64,000 nucleotides of DNA from Siphonodentalium dalli (lineage: Eukaryota > Mollusca > Scaphopoda > Gadilida > Siphonodentaliidae), in assembly GCA_032622095.1 (NCBI GenBank), contig CP136063.1:272729426-272793425 (forward strand), written 5' to 3'. A program made the translations under genes and the position numbers. The notes under the pieces were generated by a model. That model saw nothing but the letters and a program-made list of their open reading frames with translations. It did no database searches and was not told the origin of the DNA. This document shows, piece by piece, positions 11,440 to 24,940 of this stretch (position 1 is the first letter of the stretch; every line of letters begins with the position of its first letter).

Positions 11440-13559
11440 TTGTTAGTCTATTCCTGGTGTGTTACAAATAAAGAGCGTTCATTGTTAGTCTATTCCTGGT
11501 ATGTTACAAATAACGAACGCTCATTTTTAGTCTATTCCTGGTATGTTACGAATAAAGTGCGTTCATTGCTAGTCTTATTCGTGGTATGTAACCAACACAG
11601 AGCGTTCATTTTTAGTCTTACTTCTGGTCTGTTACAAATAAAGAGCGTTCATTGTTAGTCTTATTCCTGGTATGTTACAAATAAAGAACGTTCATTTTTA
11701 GTCTTATTCCTTGTATGTTACAAATAAAGAGCGTTCATTGTTAGTCTATTCCTGATATGTTACAAATAAAGAGCGTTCATTGTTAGTCTATTCCTGGTAT
11801 GTTACAAATAAAGAGCGTTCATTGCTAGTTTTATTCCTGGTATGGGTATGTTACAAATAAAGAAAGTTCATTGTTTATCTATTCCTGGTATGTTACAAAT
11901 AAAGAGCGTTCATTGTTAGTCTATTACTGGTATGTTACAAATAAAGAGCGTTCATTGCTAATTTATTCCTGTTATGTTACAATTAACGTGCGTTCATTGC
12001 TAGACTTATTCGTGGTATGTAACCAACACAGAGCGTTCATTGTTAGTCTTACTTTTGGTATGCTACAAATAAAGAGCGTTCATTTTTAGTCTTATTCCTG
12101 GTATGTTACAAATAAAGATCGTTCATTGTTAGTCTTATTCCTGGTATATAACCAACAAAGAGCGTTCATTGTTAGTCTTACTCCTGGTATGTTACGAATA
12201 AATAGCGTTCATTGTTAGTCTATTCCTTGTATGTTACAAATACAGAGCGTTCATTGTTAGTCTATTCCTGGTATGTTACAAATAAAGAGCGTTCATTGCT
12301 AGTCTTATTCCTGGTATATAACCAACAAAGAGCGTTCATTGTTAGTCTTACTCCTGGTATGTTACGAATAAATAGCGTTCATTGTTAGTCTATTCCTGGT
12401 ATGTTACAAATAAAGTGCGTTCATTGCTAGTCTTATTCCTGGTAGTCTTATTCCTGGTATGTTACAAATAAAGAACGATCATTGTTAGTCTATTCCTGGT
12501 ATGTTACAAATAAAGAACGTCCATAGTTAGTCTTAATCCTGGTATGTTACAAATAAAGAACGTTCATTGCTAGTCTTATTCCTGGTATGTTACAAATAAG
12601 GAACGTCCATTGTTAGTATATTCCTGGTATGTTACAAATAAAATGCGTTCATTGTTAGTCTTATCCTGGTATGTTACACATAAAGAGCGTTCATTGCTAA
12701 TCTATTCCTGTTATGTTACAAATAACGTGCGTTCATTGCTAGACTTATTCGTGGTATGTAACCAACACAGAGCGTTCATTGTTAGTCTTACTTTTGGTAT
12801 GTTACAAATAAAGAGCGTTCATTGTTAGTCTTATTCCTTGTATGTTACAAATAAAGAGCGTGTATTGTTAGTCTATTCCTGGTATGTTACAAATAAAGAA
12901 CGCTCATTGTTAGTTTTATTCCTGGTATGTTACAAATAAAGAGCGTTCATTGTTTATCTATTCCTGGTATGTTACAAATAAAGAGCGTTCGTTGTAAGTC
13001 TATTCCTGGTATGTTACAAATAAAGAGCGTTCATTGCTAATGTATTCCTGGTATGTTACAAATAAAGTGCGTTCATTGCTAGTCTTATTCGTGGTATGTA
13101 ACCAACACAGAGCGTTCATTGTTAGTCTTACTTCTGGTATGTTACAAATAAAGAGCTTTCATTGTTAGTCTTATTCCTGGTATGTTACAAATAAAGATCG
13201 TTCATTGTTAGTCTTATTCCTTGTATGTTACAAATAAAGAGCGTTCATTATTAGTCTATTCCTGGTATGTTACAAATAAAGAGCGTTCATTGTTAGTCTA
13301 TTCCTGGAATGTTACAAATAAAGAGCGTTCATTGCTAGTCTTATTCCTGGTATGTAACAAACAAAGAGCGTTCATTGTTAGTCTTACTCCTGGTATGTTA
13401 CGAATAAAGAGCGTTCATTGTTAGTATATTCCTGGTATGTTACAAATAAAGAGCGTTCATTGCTAGACTTATTACTGGTAGTCTTATTCCTGGTATGTTA
13501 CAAATAAAGAACGCTCATTTTTAGTCTATTCCTGGTATGCTACAAATAAAGAACGCTCA
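11440..13559 (+). repeat. 2,120-bp HOR, complete copy
   Basis: This unit of about 50 monomers is defined from the TTGTTAGTCTATTCCTGGTG variant. Its internal tag TGGGTATGTT lies at 11843 and recurs 2,120 bp on at 13963. The copy carries the GTTTTATTCC form of the tag monomer. Confidence 0.85.
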
Positions 13560-15123
13560 TTGTTAGTCTATTCCTGGTGTGTTACAAATAAAGAGCGTTC
13601 ATTGTTAGTCTATTCCTGGTATGTTACAAATAACGAACGCTCATTTTTAGTCTATTCCTGGTATGTTACGAATAAAGTGCGTTCATTGCTAGTCTTATTC
13701 GTGGTATGTAACCAACACAGAGCGTTCATTTTTAGTCTTACTTCTGGTATGTTACAAATAAAGAGCGTTCATTGTTAGTCTTATTCCTGGTATGTTACAA
13801 ATAAAGACCGTTCATTTTTAGTCTTATTCCTTGTATGTTACAAATAAAGAGCGTTCATTGTTAGTCTATTCCTGGTATGTTACAAATAAAGAGCGTTCAT
13901 TGTTAGTCTATTCCTGGTATGTTACAAATAAAGAGCGTTCATTGCTAGTCTTATTCCTGGTATGGGTATGTTACAAATAAAGAACGTTCATTGTTTATCT
14001 ATTCCTGGTATGTTACAAATAAAGAGCGTTCATTGTTAGTCTATTACTGGTATGTTACAAATAAAGAGCGTTCATTGCTAATCTATTCCTGTTATGTTAC
14101 AATTAACGTGCGTTCATTGCTAGGCTTATTCGTGGTATGTAACCAACACAGAGCGTTCATTGTTAGTCTTACTTTTGGTATGCTACAAATAAAGAGCGTT
14201 CATTGTTAGTCTTATTCCTGGTATGTTACAAATAAAGATCGTTCATTGTTAGTCTTATTCCTGGTATATAACCAACAAAGAGCGTTCATTGTTAGTCTTA
14301 CTCCTGGTATGTTACGAATAAATAGCGTTCATTGTTAGTCTATTCCTTGTATGTTACAAATAAAGAGCGTTCATTGTTAGTCTATTCCTGGTATGTTACA
14401 AATAAAGAGCGTTCATTGCTAGTCTTATTCATGGTATATAACCAACAAAGAGCGTTCATTGTTAGTCTTACTCCTGGTATGTTACGAATAAATAGCGTTC
14501 ATTGTTAGTCTATTCCTGGTATGTTACAAATAATTTCGTTCATTGCTAGTCTTATTCCTGGTAGTCTTATTCCTGGTATGTTACAAATAAAGAACGCTCA
14601 TTGTTAGTCTATTCCTGGTATGTTACAAATAAAGAACGTCCATTGTTAGTCTTAATCCTGGTATGTTACAAATAAAGAACTTTCATTGCTAGTCTTATTC
14701 CTGGTATGTTACAAATAAGGAACGTCCATTGTTAGTATATTCCTGGTATGTTACAAATAAAGAGCATTCATTGTTAGTCTTACTCCTGGTATGTTACAAA
14801 TGAAGAGCGCTCATTGTTAGTCTTATTCCTGGTATGTTACAAATAAAGAGCGTTCATTGTTAGTCTTATTCCTGGTATGTTACAAATAAAGAGCGTTCAT
14901 TGTTAGTTTATTCCTGGTATGTTACAGATAAGGAACGCCCATTGTTAGTCTTATTCCTGGTATGTTACAAATAAAGAGCGTTCATTGTTAGTCTTATTCC
15001 TGGTATGTTACAAATAAAGAGCGTTCATTGTTAGTTTATTCCTGGTATGTTACAAATAAGGAACGCCCATTGTTAGTCTTATTCCTGGTATGTTACAAAT
15101 AAAGAGCGTTCATTGTTAGTCTA
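13560..15123 (+). repeat. 2,120-bp HOR, partial copy ending at insert
   Basis: The partial unit is 1,564 bp; four other pre-insert partial units are 1,565 bp. From about 14755 it departs from the HOR into a three-monomer, about 128-bp repeat containing GATAAGGAACGCCC or AATAAGGAACGCCC, twice over. That repeat forms the constant left flank of the insert. Confidence 0.8.
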
Positions 15124-15495
15124 ATCTGCAAGGCCAGTGTCTAGTTGAAACATTCAAAAACATATATTCTTGAACTTTATTAACGCATGCCAAACTACTA
15201 GTGTTAGCGCTGCCACTTGACAAATTTGCTGATGGCAAAAATAATTCAAATTTGGCAAAAACAAAATTCCCGGTGAAATTAAGCCTCTGCGTGGTCTTTC
15301 CTCCACCCGTAAAATTGACAACGTCGTGTGTGGCCTTGCGGCTGGAACGACGATAAACCCTAACAAACAAACAAACAAACATAGCAAATCCTCTTGTGAT
15401 GCGCCCTTCTGATAAGGCAACCCTTCTATCGTGTTATTGTTTGATTATTGGTGTATTATGTGGTGATAAACTAGAGATGCGAATATAATTATTAA
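15124..15495 (-). mobile_element. 372-bp insert, copy I1
   Basis: The insert lies between GTTAGTCTA on the left and CTACTCATGG on the right, sharing CTA at both edges. An AACA run (15362-15381) sits next to AAACCC. Inside are two CAAATTTG palindromes (15221-15228 and 15247-15254) and two TGGCAAAAA direct repeats 20 bp apart. A weak inverted repeat, TCTAGTT at 15140-15146 and AACTAGA at 15469-15475, lies 16-20 bp inside the ends. There is no long terminal inverted repeat, no clear RNA polymerase III box and no coding domain. Class (SINE, Helitron-like, or DNA-element fragment) is unresolved. Confidence 0.7.
15362..15381 (+). repeat. AACA microsatellite inside the insert
   Basis: Five AACA units adjoin CGATAAACCCT. 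Short tetranucleotide tails like this are typical of some SINE and LINE 3' ends and of several molluscan elements. Its length is the same in all eight inserts, consistent with recent common descent. Confidence 0.8.
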
Positions 15496-18400
15496 CTACT
15501 CATGGAATGTTACAAATAAAGAGCGTTCATTGCTAGTATTATTCCTGGTATGTAACCAACATGTTACATATAAGGAACGCACATTGTCAGTCTTACTCCT
15601 GGTATGTTACAAATAAAGAGCGTTCATTGCTAGTCTATTCCTGTTATGTTACAAATAAAGAGCGTTCATTGTTAGACTATTCCTGGTATGTTACAAATAA
15701 AGAGCGTTCGTTGTTAGTCTTACTCCTGGTATGTTACAAATAAAGAAAGCTCATTGTTAGTCTATTCCTGGTATGTTATAAATAAAGAGCGTTCATTGTT
15801 AGTATTACTCCTGGTATGTTACCAATAAAGAACGCTCATTGTTGGTATATTCCTGGTATGTTACAAATAAAGAGCGTTCGATGTTAGTCTTACTCATTGT
15901 ATATTAAAAATAAAGACCGTTCATTGTTAGTCTTAATCATGGTATGTTAGAAATAAAGAGCGCGCATTGTTAGTCTATTCCTGGTATGTTATAAATACAG
16001 AGCGTTCATTGTTAGTCTTACTCCTGGTATGTTACCAATAAAGAACGCTCATTGTTAGTCTATTCATGGTATGTTGCAAATAAAGAGCGTTCATTGTTAG
16101 TCTATTCCTGGTATGTTACAAATAAAGAACGCTCATTGTTAGTCTTATTCCTGGTATGTTACAAATAAAGAGCGTTCATTGTTCGTCTATTCATGGTATG
16201 TAACCAACAAAGAACGTCCATTGTTAGTCTTATTCATGGTATGTTACAAATAAAGAGCGTTCACTGTTAGTCACCTCCTGGTAAATAACCAATAATGAGC
16301 GTTCATTGTTAGTCTATTCCTGGTATGTTACAAATAAAGATCATTCATTGTTAGTCGTATTCCTGGTATGTTACAAATAAAGAGCGTTCATTGTTAGTCT
16401 ATCCCTGGTATGTTACAAATAAACAGCGTTTATTGTTAGTCTATTCCTGGTATGTAGCCAACAAAGAACTTTCATTGTTAGTCTTATTCCTATTATGTTA
16501 CACATTAAGAGCGTTCATTGTTAGTCTATTCATTGTTTGTTACCAATAAAGACCGTTCATTGTTAGTCTTAGTCATGTTATGTTACAAATAAAGATTGTC
16601 TCTTGTTAGTATATTCATGGTATGTTACAAATAAAGATAGTTCATTGTTAGTCTTATTCCTGGTATGTTACAAATCAAGAGCGTTCATTGTTAGTCTTAC
16701 ACATTGTATGTTGAAAATAAAGAGCGTTCATTGTTAGTCTATTCCTGGTTTGTTACAAATAAATAACGCTCATTGTTATATATTCTATTCTTGGTATGTT
16801 TCAAATAAAGAGCGTTCATTGTTAGTCTATTCCTGGTATGTTACAAATAAAGAGCATTCATTGTTATTCTATTCCTGGTATGTTACAAATAACGAGCGTT
16901 CATTGCTAGTCTATTCCCGTTATGTTACAAATAAAGAGCGTTCATTGTTAGACTATTACTGGTATGTTACACATAAAGAGCGTTCATTGTTTGTATTATT
17001 CCTGGTATGTTACAAATAAAGAACGCGCATTGTTAGTCTATTCCTGGTATGTTACAAATAAAGAACGTTCATTTTTAGTCTATCCCTGGTATGTTACAAT
17101 AAAGAGCGTCATTGTTAGTCTATTCCTGGTATGTTACAAATAAAGAGCGTTCATTGTTATTCTATTCCTGGTATGTTACAATTAAAGAGCGTTCATTGTT
17201 AGTCTATTCATGGTATGTTACAAATAAAGAACGTCCATTGTTATTCTTATTCATGGTATGTTACAGATAAAGAGCGTTCATTGTTAGTCTTATTCCTGGT
17301 ATGATACACATAAAAAGCGTTCATTGTTAGTCTACTCATTGTATGTTACCAATAAAGACCGTTCAGTGTTAGTCTTAGTCATGTTATGTTACAAATTAAG
17401 AGCGTTCATTGTTAGTATATTCATGGTATGTTACAAATAAAGATCGTTCATTGTTAGTCTTATTCCTGGTATGTTACAAATAAAGAGCGTTCAATGTTAG
17501 TCTTACTCATTGTATGTTAAAAATAAAGACCGTTCATTGTTAGTCTTAGTCATGGTATGTTAGAAATGAAGAGCTTTCCTTGTTAGTATATTCATTGTAT
17601 GTTACAAATAAAGATCGTTCATTGTTAGTCTTATTCCTGGTATGTTACACATAAAGAGCGTTCATTGTTAGTCTACTCATTGTATGTTACCAATAAAGAC
17701 TGTTCATTGTTAGTCTTAGTCATGGTATGTTACAAATAAAGAACGCTCATTGTTAGTCTTATTCCTGGTATGTTACAAATAACGAACGCTCATTGTTAGT
17801 CTTATTCATGGTATGTTACTAATAAAGAGCGTTCATTGTTATTCTATTCCTGGTATGTTACAATTAAAGAGCGTTCATTGTTAGTCTATTCATGGTATGT
17901 TACAAATAAAGAACGTCCATTGTTATTCTTATTCATGGTATGTTACAGATAAAGAGCGTTCATTGTTAGTCTTATTCCTGGTATGATACACATAAAAAGC
18001 GTTCATTGTTAGTCTACTCATTGTATGTTACCAATAAAGACCGTTCAGTGTTAGTCTTAGTCATGGTATGTTAGAAATGAAGAGCTTTCCTTGTTAGTAT
18101 ATTCATTGTATGTTACAAATAAAGATCGTTCATTGTTAGTCTTATTCCTGGTATGTTACACATAAAGAGCGTTCATTGTTATTCTATTCCTGGTATGTTA
18201 CAATTAAAGAGCGTTCATTGTTAGTCTACTCATGGTATGTTACAAATAAAGAACGTCCATTGTTATTCTTATTCATGGTATGTTACAGATAAAGAGCGTT
18301 CATTGTTAGTCTTATTCCTGGTATGATACACATAAAAAGCGTTCATTGTTAGTCTACTCATTGTATGTTACCAATAAAGACCGTTCAGTGTTAGTCTTAG

Positions 18401-19882
18401 TCATGGTATGTTACAAATTAAGAGCGTTCATTGTTAGTATATTCATGGTATGTTACAAATAAAGATCGTTCATTGTTAGTCTTATTCCTGGTATGTTACA
18501 AATAAAGAGCGTTCAATGTTAGTCTTACTCATTGTATGTTAAAAATAAAGACCGTTCATTGTTAGTCTTAGTCATGGTATGTTAGAAATGAAGAGCTTTC
18601 CTTGTTAGTATATTCATTGTATGTTACAAATAAAGATCGTTCATTGTTAGTCTTATTCCTGGTATGTTACACATAAAGAGCGTTCATTGTTAGTCTACTC
18701 ATTGTATGTTACCAATAAAGACTGTTCATTGTTAGTCTTAGTCATGGTATGTTACAAATAAAGAGCGTTCATTGTTAGTCTATTCATGGTATGTAACCAA
18801 CAAAGAACGTCCATTGTTAGTCTTATTCATGGTATGTTACAAATAAAGAGCGTTCACTGTTAGTCACCTCCTGGTAAATAACCAATACTGAGAGTTCATT
18901 GTTAGTCTATTCCTGGTATGTTACCAATAAAGATCATTCATTGTTAGTCGTATTCCTGGTATGTTACAAATAAAGAGCGTTCATTGTTAGTCTATTCCTG
19001 GTATGTTACAAATAAAGAGCGTTTATTGTTAGTCTATTCCTGGTATGTAGCCAACAAAGAACTTTCATTGTTAGTCTTATTCCTAGTATGTTACACATTA
19101 AGAGCGTTCATTGTTAGTCTATTCATTGTTTGTTACCAATAAAGACCGTGCATTGTTAGTCTTAGTCATGGTATATTACAAATAAAGATTGTCTCTTGTT
19201 AGTATATGCATGGTATGTTACAAATAAAGATAGTTCATTGTTAGTCTTATTCCTGGTATGTTACAAATAAAGAGCGTTAATTGTTAGTCTATTCCTGGTT
19301 TGTTACAAATAAATAACGCTCATTGTTATATAGTCTATTCTTGGTATGTTTCAAATAAAGAGCGTTCATTGTTAGTCTATTCCTGGTATGTTACAAATAA
19401 AGAGCATTCATTGTTATTCTATTCCTGGTATGTTACAAATAACGAGCGTTCATTGCTAGTCTATTCCCGTTATGTTACAAATAAAGAGCGTTCACTGTTA
19501 GACTATTACTGGCATGTTACAAATAAAGAGCGTTCATTGTTTGTATTATTCCTGGTATGTTACAAATAAAGAACGCTCATTTTTAGTCTATTCCTGGTAT
19601 GTTACAAATAAAGAACGTTCATTTTTAGTCTATCCCTGGTATGTTACAAATAAAGAGCGTTCATTGTTAGTCTATTCCTGGTATGTTACAAATAAAATGC
19701 GTTCATTGTTAGTCTATTCCTGGTATGTTACACATAAAGAGCGTTCATTGCTAATCTATTCCTGTTATGTTACAAATTACGTGCGTTCATTGCTAGACTT
19801 ATTCGTGGTATGTAACCAACACAGAGCGTTCATTGTTAGTCTTACTTTTGGTATGTTACAAATAAAGAGCGTTCATTGTTAG
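15496..19882 (+). repeat. A module, copy 1 (full length)
   Basis: The module follows insert I1. Near 15561 the sequence GTAACCAAC jumps directly to ATGTTACATATAAGG. Compared with the inverted patch (818 bp from insert to this point instead of 66) this is a deletion of about 752 bp. Short-HOR markers fall at 17317, 17999 and 18339, spacings 682 and 340 bp. It ends in the in-frame monomer run at 19514-19882. Confidence 0.85.
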
Positions 19883-20742
19883 TCTTATTCCTTGTATGTT
19901 ACAAATAAAGAGCGTGTATTGTTAGTCTATTCCTGGTATGTTACAAATAAAGAGCGTTTATTGTTAGTCTATTCCTGGTATGTAACCAACAAAGAACGTC
20001 CATTGTTAGTCTTATTCCTGGTATGTTACACATAAAGAGCGTTCATTTTTAGTCTTATTCCTGGTATGTTACAAATAAAGAACGCTCAATGTTAGTCTAT
20101 TCCTGGTATGTTACAAATAAAGAACGTCCATTGTTAGTCTTATTCCTGGTATGTTACAAATAAAGAACGCTCATTGTTAGTTTTATTCCTGGTATGTTAC
20201 AAATAAAGAGCGTTCATTGCTAATGTATTCCTGGTATGTTACAAATAAAGTGCGTTCATTGCTAGTCTTATTCGTGGTATGTAACCAACACATAGCGTTC
20301 ATTGTTAGTCTTACTTCTGGTATGTTACAAATAAAGAGCTTTCATTGTTAGTCTTATTCCTGGTATGTTACAAATAAAGATCGTTCATTGTTAGTCTTAT
20401 TCCTTGTATGTTACAAATAAAGAGCGTTCATTATTAGTCTATTCCTGGTATGTTACAAATAAAGAGCGTTCATTGTTAGTCTATTCCTGGAATGTTACAA
20501 ATAAAGAGCGTTCATTGCTAGTCTTATTCCTGGTATGTAACAAACAAAGAGCGTTCATTGTTAGTCTTACTCCTGGTATGTTACGAATAAAGAGCGTTCA
20601 TTGTTAGTATATTCCTGGTATGTTACAAATAAAGAGCGTTCATTGCTAGACTTATTACTGGTAGTCTTATTCCTGGTATGTTACAAATAAAGAACGCTCA
20701 TTTTTAGTCTATTCCTGGTATGCTACAAATAAAGAACGCTCA

Positions 20743-22820
20743 TTGTTAGTCTATTCCTGGTGTGTTACAAATAAAGAGCGTTCATTGTTAGTCTATTCCT
20801 GGTATGTTACAAATAACGAACGCTCATTTTTAATCTATTCCTGGTATGTTACGAATAAAGTGCGTTCATTGCTAGTCTTATTCGTGGTATGTAACCAACA
20901 CAGAGCGTTCATTTTTAGTCTTACTTCTGGTATGTTACAAATAAAGAGCGTTCATTGTTAGTCTTATTCCTGGTATGTTACAAATAAAGACCGTTCATTT
21001 TTAGTCTTATTCCTTGTATGTTACAAATAAAGAGCGTTCATTGTTAGTCTATTCCTGGTATGTTACAAATAAAGAGCGTTCATTGTTAGTCTATTCCTGG
21101 TATGTTACAAATAAAGAGCGTTCATTGCTAGTTTTATTCCTGGTATGGGTATGTTACAAATAAAGAAAGTTCATTGTTTATCTATTCCTGGTATGTTACA
21201 AATAAAGAGCGTACATTGCTAATCTATTCCTGTTATGTTACAATTAACGTGCGTTCATTGCTAGACTTATTCGTGGTATGTAACCAACACAGAGCGTTCA
21301 TTGTTAGTCTTACTTTTGGTATGCTACAAATAAAGAGCGTTCATTTTTAGTCTTATTCCTGGTATGTTACAAATAAAGATCGTTCATTGTTAGTCTTATT
21401 CCTGGTATATAACCAACAAAGAGCGTTCATTGTTAGTCTTACTCCTGGTATGTTACGAATAAATAGCGTTCATTGTTAGTCTATTCCTTGTATGTTACAA
21501 ATACAGAGCGTTCATTGTTAGTCTATTCCTGGTATGTTACAAATAAAGAGCGTTCATTGCTAGTCTTATTCCTGGTATATAACCAACAAAGAGCGCTCAT
21601 TGTTAGTCTTACTCCTGGTATGTTACGAATAAATAGCGTTCATTGTTAGTCTATTCCTGGTATGTTACAAATAAAGTGCGTTCATTGCTAGTCTTATTCC
21701 TGGTAGTCTTATTCCTGGTATGTTACAAATAAAGAACGCTCATTGTTAGTCTATTCCTGGTATGTTACAAATAAAGAACGTCCATTGTTAGTCTTAATCC
21801 TGGTATGTTACAAATAAAGAACGTTCATTGCTAGTCTTATTCCTGGTATGTTACAAATAAGGAACGTCCATTGTTAGTATATTCCTGGTATGTTACAAAT
21901 AAAATGCGTTCATTGTTAGTCTTATCCTGGTATGTTACACATAAAGAGCGTTCATTGCTAATCTATTCCTGTTATGTTACAAATAACGTGCGTTCATTGC
22001 TAGACTTATTCGTGGTATGTAACCAACACAGAGCGTTCATTGTTAGTCTTACTTTTGGTATGTTACAAATAAAGAGCGTTCATTGTTAGTCTTATTCCTT
22101 GTATGTTACAAATAAAGAGCGTGTATTGTTAGTCTATTCCTGGTATGTTACAAATAAAGAACGCTCATTGTTAGTTTTATTCCTGGTATGTTACAAATAA
22201 AGAGCGTTCATTGTTTATCTATTCCTGGTATGTTACAAATAAAGAGCGTTCGTTGTAAGTCTATTCCTGGTATGTTACAAATAAAGAGCGTTCATTGCTA
22301 ATGTATTCCTGGTATGTTACAAATAAAGTGCGTTCATTGCTAGTCTTATTCGTGGTATGTAACCAACACAGAGCGTTCATTGTTAGTCTTACTTCTGGTA
22401 TGTTACAAATAAAGAGCTTTCATTGTTAGTCTTATTCCTGGTATGTTACAAATAAAGATCGTTCATTGTTAGTCTTATTCCTTGTATGTTACAAATAAAG
22501 AGCGTTCATTATTAGTCTATTCCTGGTATGTTACAAATAAAGAGCGTTCATTGTTAGTCTATTCCTGGAATGTTACAAATAAAGAGCGTTCATTGCTAGT
22601 CTTATTCCTGGTATGTAACAAACAAAGAGCGTTCATTGTTAGTCTTACTCCTGGTATGTTACGAATAAAGAGCGTTCATTGTTAGTATATTCCTGGTATG
22701 TTACAAATAAAGAGCGTTCATTGCTAGACTTATTACTGGTAGTCTTATTCCTGGTATGTTACAAATAAAGAACGCTCATTTTTAGTCTATTCCTGGTATG
22801 CTACAAATAAAGAACGCTCA
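20743..22820 (+). repeat. HOR copy, 2,078 bp (one monomer short)
   Basis: This is the same unit as 11440-13559 but 42 bp shorter, a one-monomer loss. The loss lies after the tag near 21190-21220, where the TCTATTACTGG monomer present in other copies is missing and the next monomer reads GAGCGTACATTG. Confidence 0.8.
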
Positions 22821-24940
22821 TTGTTAGTCTATTCCTGGTGTGTTACAAATAAAGAGCGTTCATTGTTAGTCTATTCCTGGTATGTTACAAATAACGAACG
22901 CTCATTTTTAGTCTATTCCTGGTATGTTACGAATAAAGTGCGTTCATTGCTAGTCTTATTCGTGGTGTGTAACCAACACAGAGCGTTCATTTTTAGTCTT
23001 ACTTCTGGTATGTTACAAATAAAGAGCGTTCATTGTTAGTCTTATTCCTGGTATGTTACAAATAAAGACCGTTCATTTTTAGTCTTATTCCTTGTATGTT
23101 ACAAATAAAGAGCGTTCATTGTTAGTCTATTCCTGGTATGTTACAAATAAAGAGCGTTCATTGTTAGTCTATTCCTGGTATGTTACAAATAAAGAGCGTT
23201 CATTGCTAGTCTTATTCCTGGTATGGGTATGTTACAAATAAAGAACGTTCATTGTTTATCTATTCCTGGTATGTTACAAATAAAGAGCGTTCATTGTTAG
23301 TCTATTACTGGTATGTTACAAATAAAGAGCGTTTATTGCTAATCTATTCCTGTTATGTTACAATTAACGTGCGTTCATTGCTAGGCTTATTCGTGGTATG
23401 TAACCAACACAGAGCGTTCATTGTTAGTCTTACTTTTGGTATGCTACAAATAAAGAGCGTTCATTGTTAGTCTTATTCCTGGTATGTTACAAATAAAGAT
23501 CGTTCATTGTTAGTCTTATTCCTGGTATATAACCAACAAAGAGCGTTCATTGTTAGTCTTACTCCTGGTATGTTACGAATAAATAGCGTTCATTGTTAGT
23601 CTATTCCTTGTATGTTACAAATAAAGAGCGCTCATTGTTAGTCTATTCCTGGTATGTTACAAATAAAGAGCGTTCATTGCTAGTCTTATTCATGGTATAT
23701 AACCAACAAAGAGCGTTCATTGTTAGTCTTACTCCTGGTATGTTACGAATAAATAGCGTTCATTGTTAGTCTATTCCTGGTATGTTACAAATAAAGTGCG
23801 TTCATTGCTAGTCTTATTCCTGGTAGTCTTATTCCTGGTATGTTACAAATAAAGAACGCTCATTGTTAGTCTATTCCTTGTATGTTACAAATAAAGAACG
23901 TCCATTGTTAGTCTTAATCCTGGTATGTTACAAATAAAGAACGTTCATTGCTAGTCTTATTCCTGGTATGTTACAAATAAGGAACGTCCATTGTTAGTAT
24001 ATTCCTGGTATGTTACAAATAAAATGCGTTCATTGTTAGTCTTATCCTGGTATGTTACACATAAAGAGCGTTCATTGCTAATTTATTCCTGTTATGTTAC
24101 AAATAACGTGCGTTCATTGCTAGACTTATTCGTGGTATGTAACCAACACAGAGCGTTCATTGTTAGTCTTACTTTTGGTATGTTACAAATAAAGAGCGTT
24201 CATTGTTAGTCTTATTCCTTGTATGTTACAAATAAAGAGCGTGTATTGTTAGTCTATTCCTGGTATGTTACAAATAAAGAACGCTCATTGTTAGTTTTAT
24301 TCCTGGTATGTTACAAATAAAGAGCGTTCATTGTTTATCTATTCCTGGTATGTTACAAATAAAGAGCGTTCGTTGTAAGTCTATTCCTGGTATGTTACAA
24401 ATAAAGAGCGTTCATTGCTAATGTATTCCTGGTATGTTACAAATAAAGTGCGTTCATTGCTAGTCTTATTCGTGGTATGTAACCAACACAGAGCGTTCAT
24501 TGTTAGTCTTACTTCTGGTATGTTACAAATAAAGAGCTTTCATTGTTAGTCTTATTCCTGGTATGTTACAAATAAAGATCGTTCATTGTTAGTCTTATTC
24601 CTTGTATGTTACAAATAAAGAGCGTTCATTATTAGTCTATTCCTGGTATGTTACAAATAAAGAGCGTTCATTGTTAGTCTATTCCTGGAATGTTACAAAT
24701 AAAGAGCGTTCATTGCTAGTCTTATTCCTGGTATGTAACAAACAAAGAGCGTTCATTGTTAGTCTTACTCCTGGTATGTTACGAATAAAGAGCGTTCATT
24801 GTTAGTATATTCCTGGTATGTTACAAATAAAGAGCGTTCATTGCTAGACTTATTACTGGTAGTCTTATTCCTGGTATGTTACAAATAAAGAACGCTCATT
24901 TTTAGTCTATTCCTGGTATGCTACAAATAAAGAACGCTCA
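22821..24940 (+). repeat. 2,120-bp HOR, complete copy
   Basis: This full unit has tag TGGGTATGTT at 23224 and the GTCTTATTCC form of the tag monomer. It is very similar to 42557-44634 in the next supra-unit. Confidence 0.85.

Larger units (their letters stand above)
10668..15123 (+). repeat. B module, copy 0' with two HOR starts
   Basis: This module contains one complete 2,120-bp HOR (11440-13559) and one 1,564-bp partial HOR running up to an insert. The interval from the end of A to the first HOR point is 773 bp, six monomers shorter than the 1,029-bp interval at 30702. Near 10677-10904 two alternating monomers (GAGCGTGTATTG and GAGCGTTTATTG) are doubled, a feature also seen at 30712-30939. 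Confidence 0.85.

Noticed and set aside
15124-15495. tRNA-derived SINE or tRNA gene in the insert.
   Set aside because: I could not find convincing A-box and B-box promoter motifs or a cloverleaf. The AACA tail alone is compatible with a SINE but is not enough.
15124-15495. Terminal inverted repeat DNA transposon with a 3-bp target duplication.
   Set aside because: Only a 7-bp inverted match (TCTAGTT/AACTAGA) lies near the ends and the CTA duplication could be chance. I keep the class open and do not assign one.
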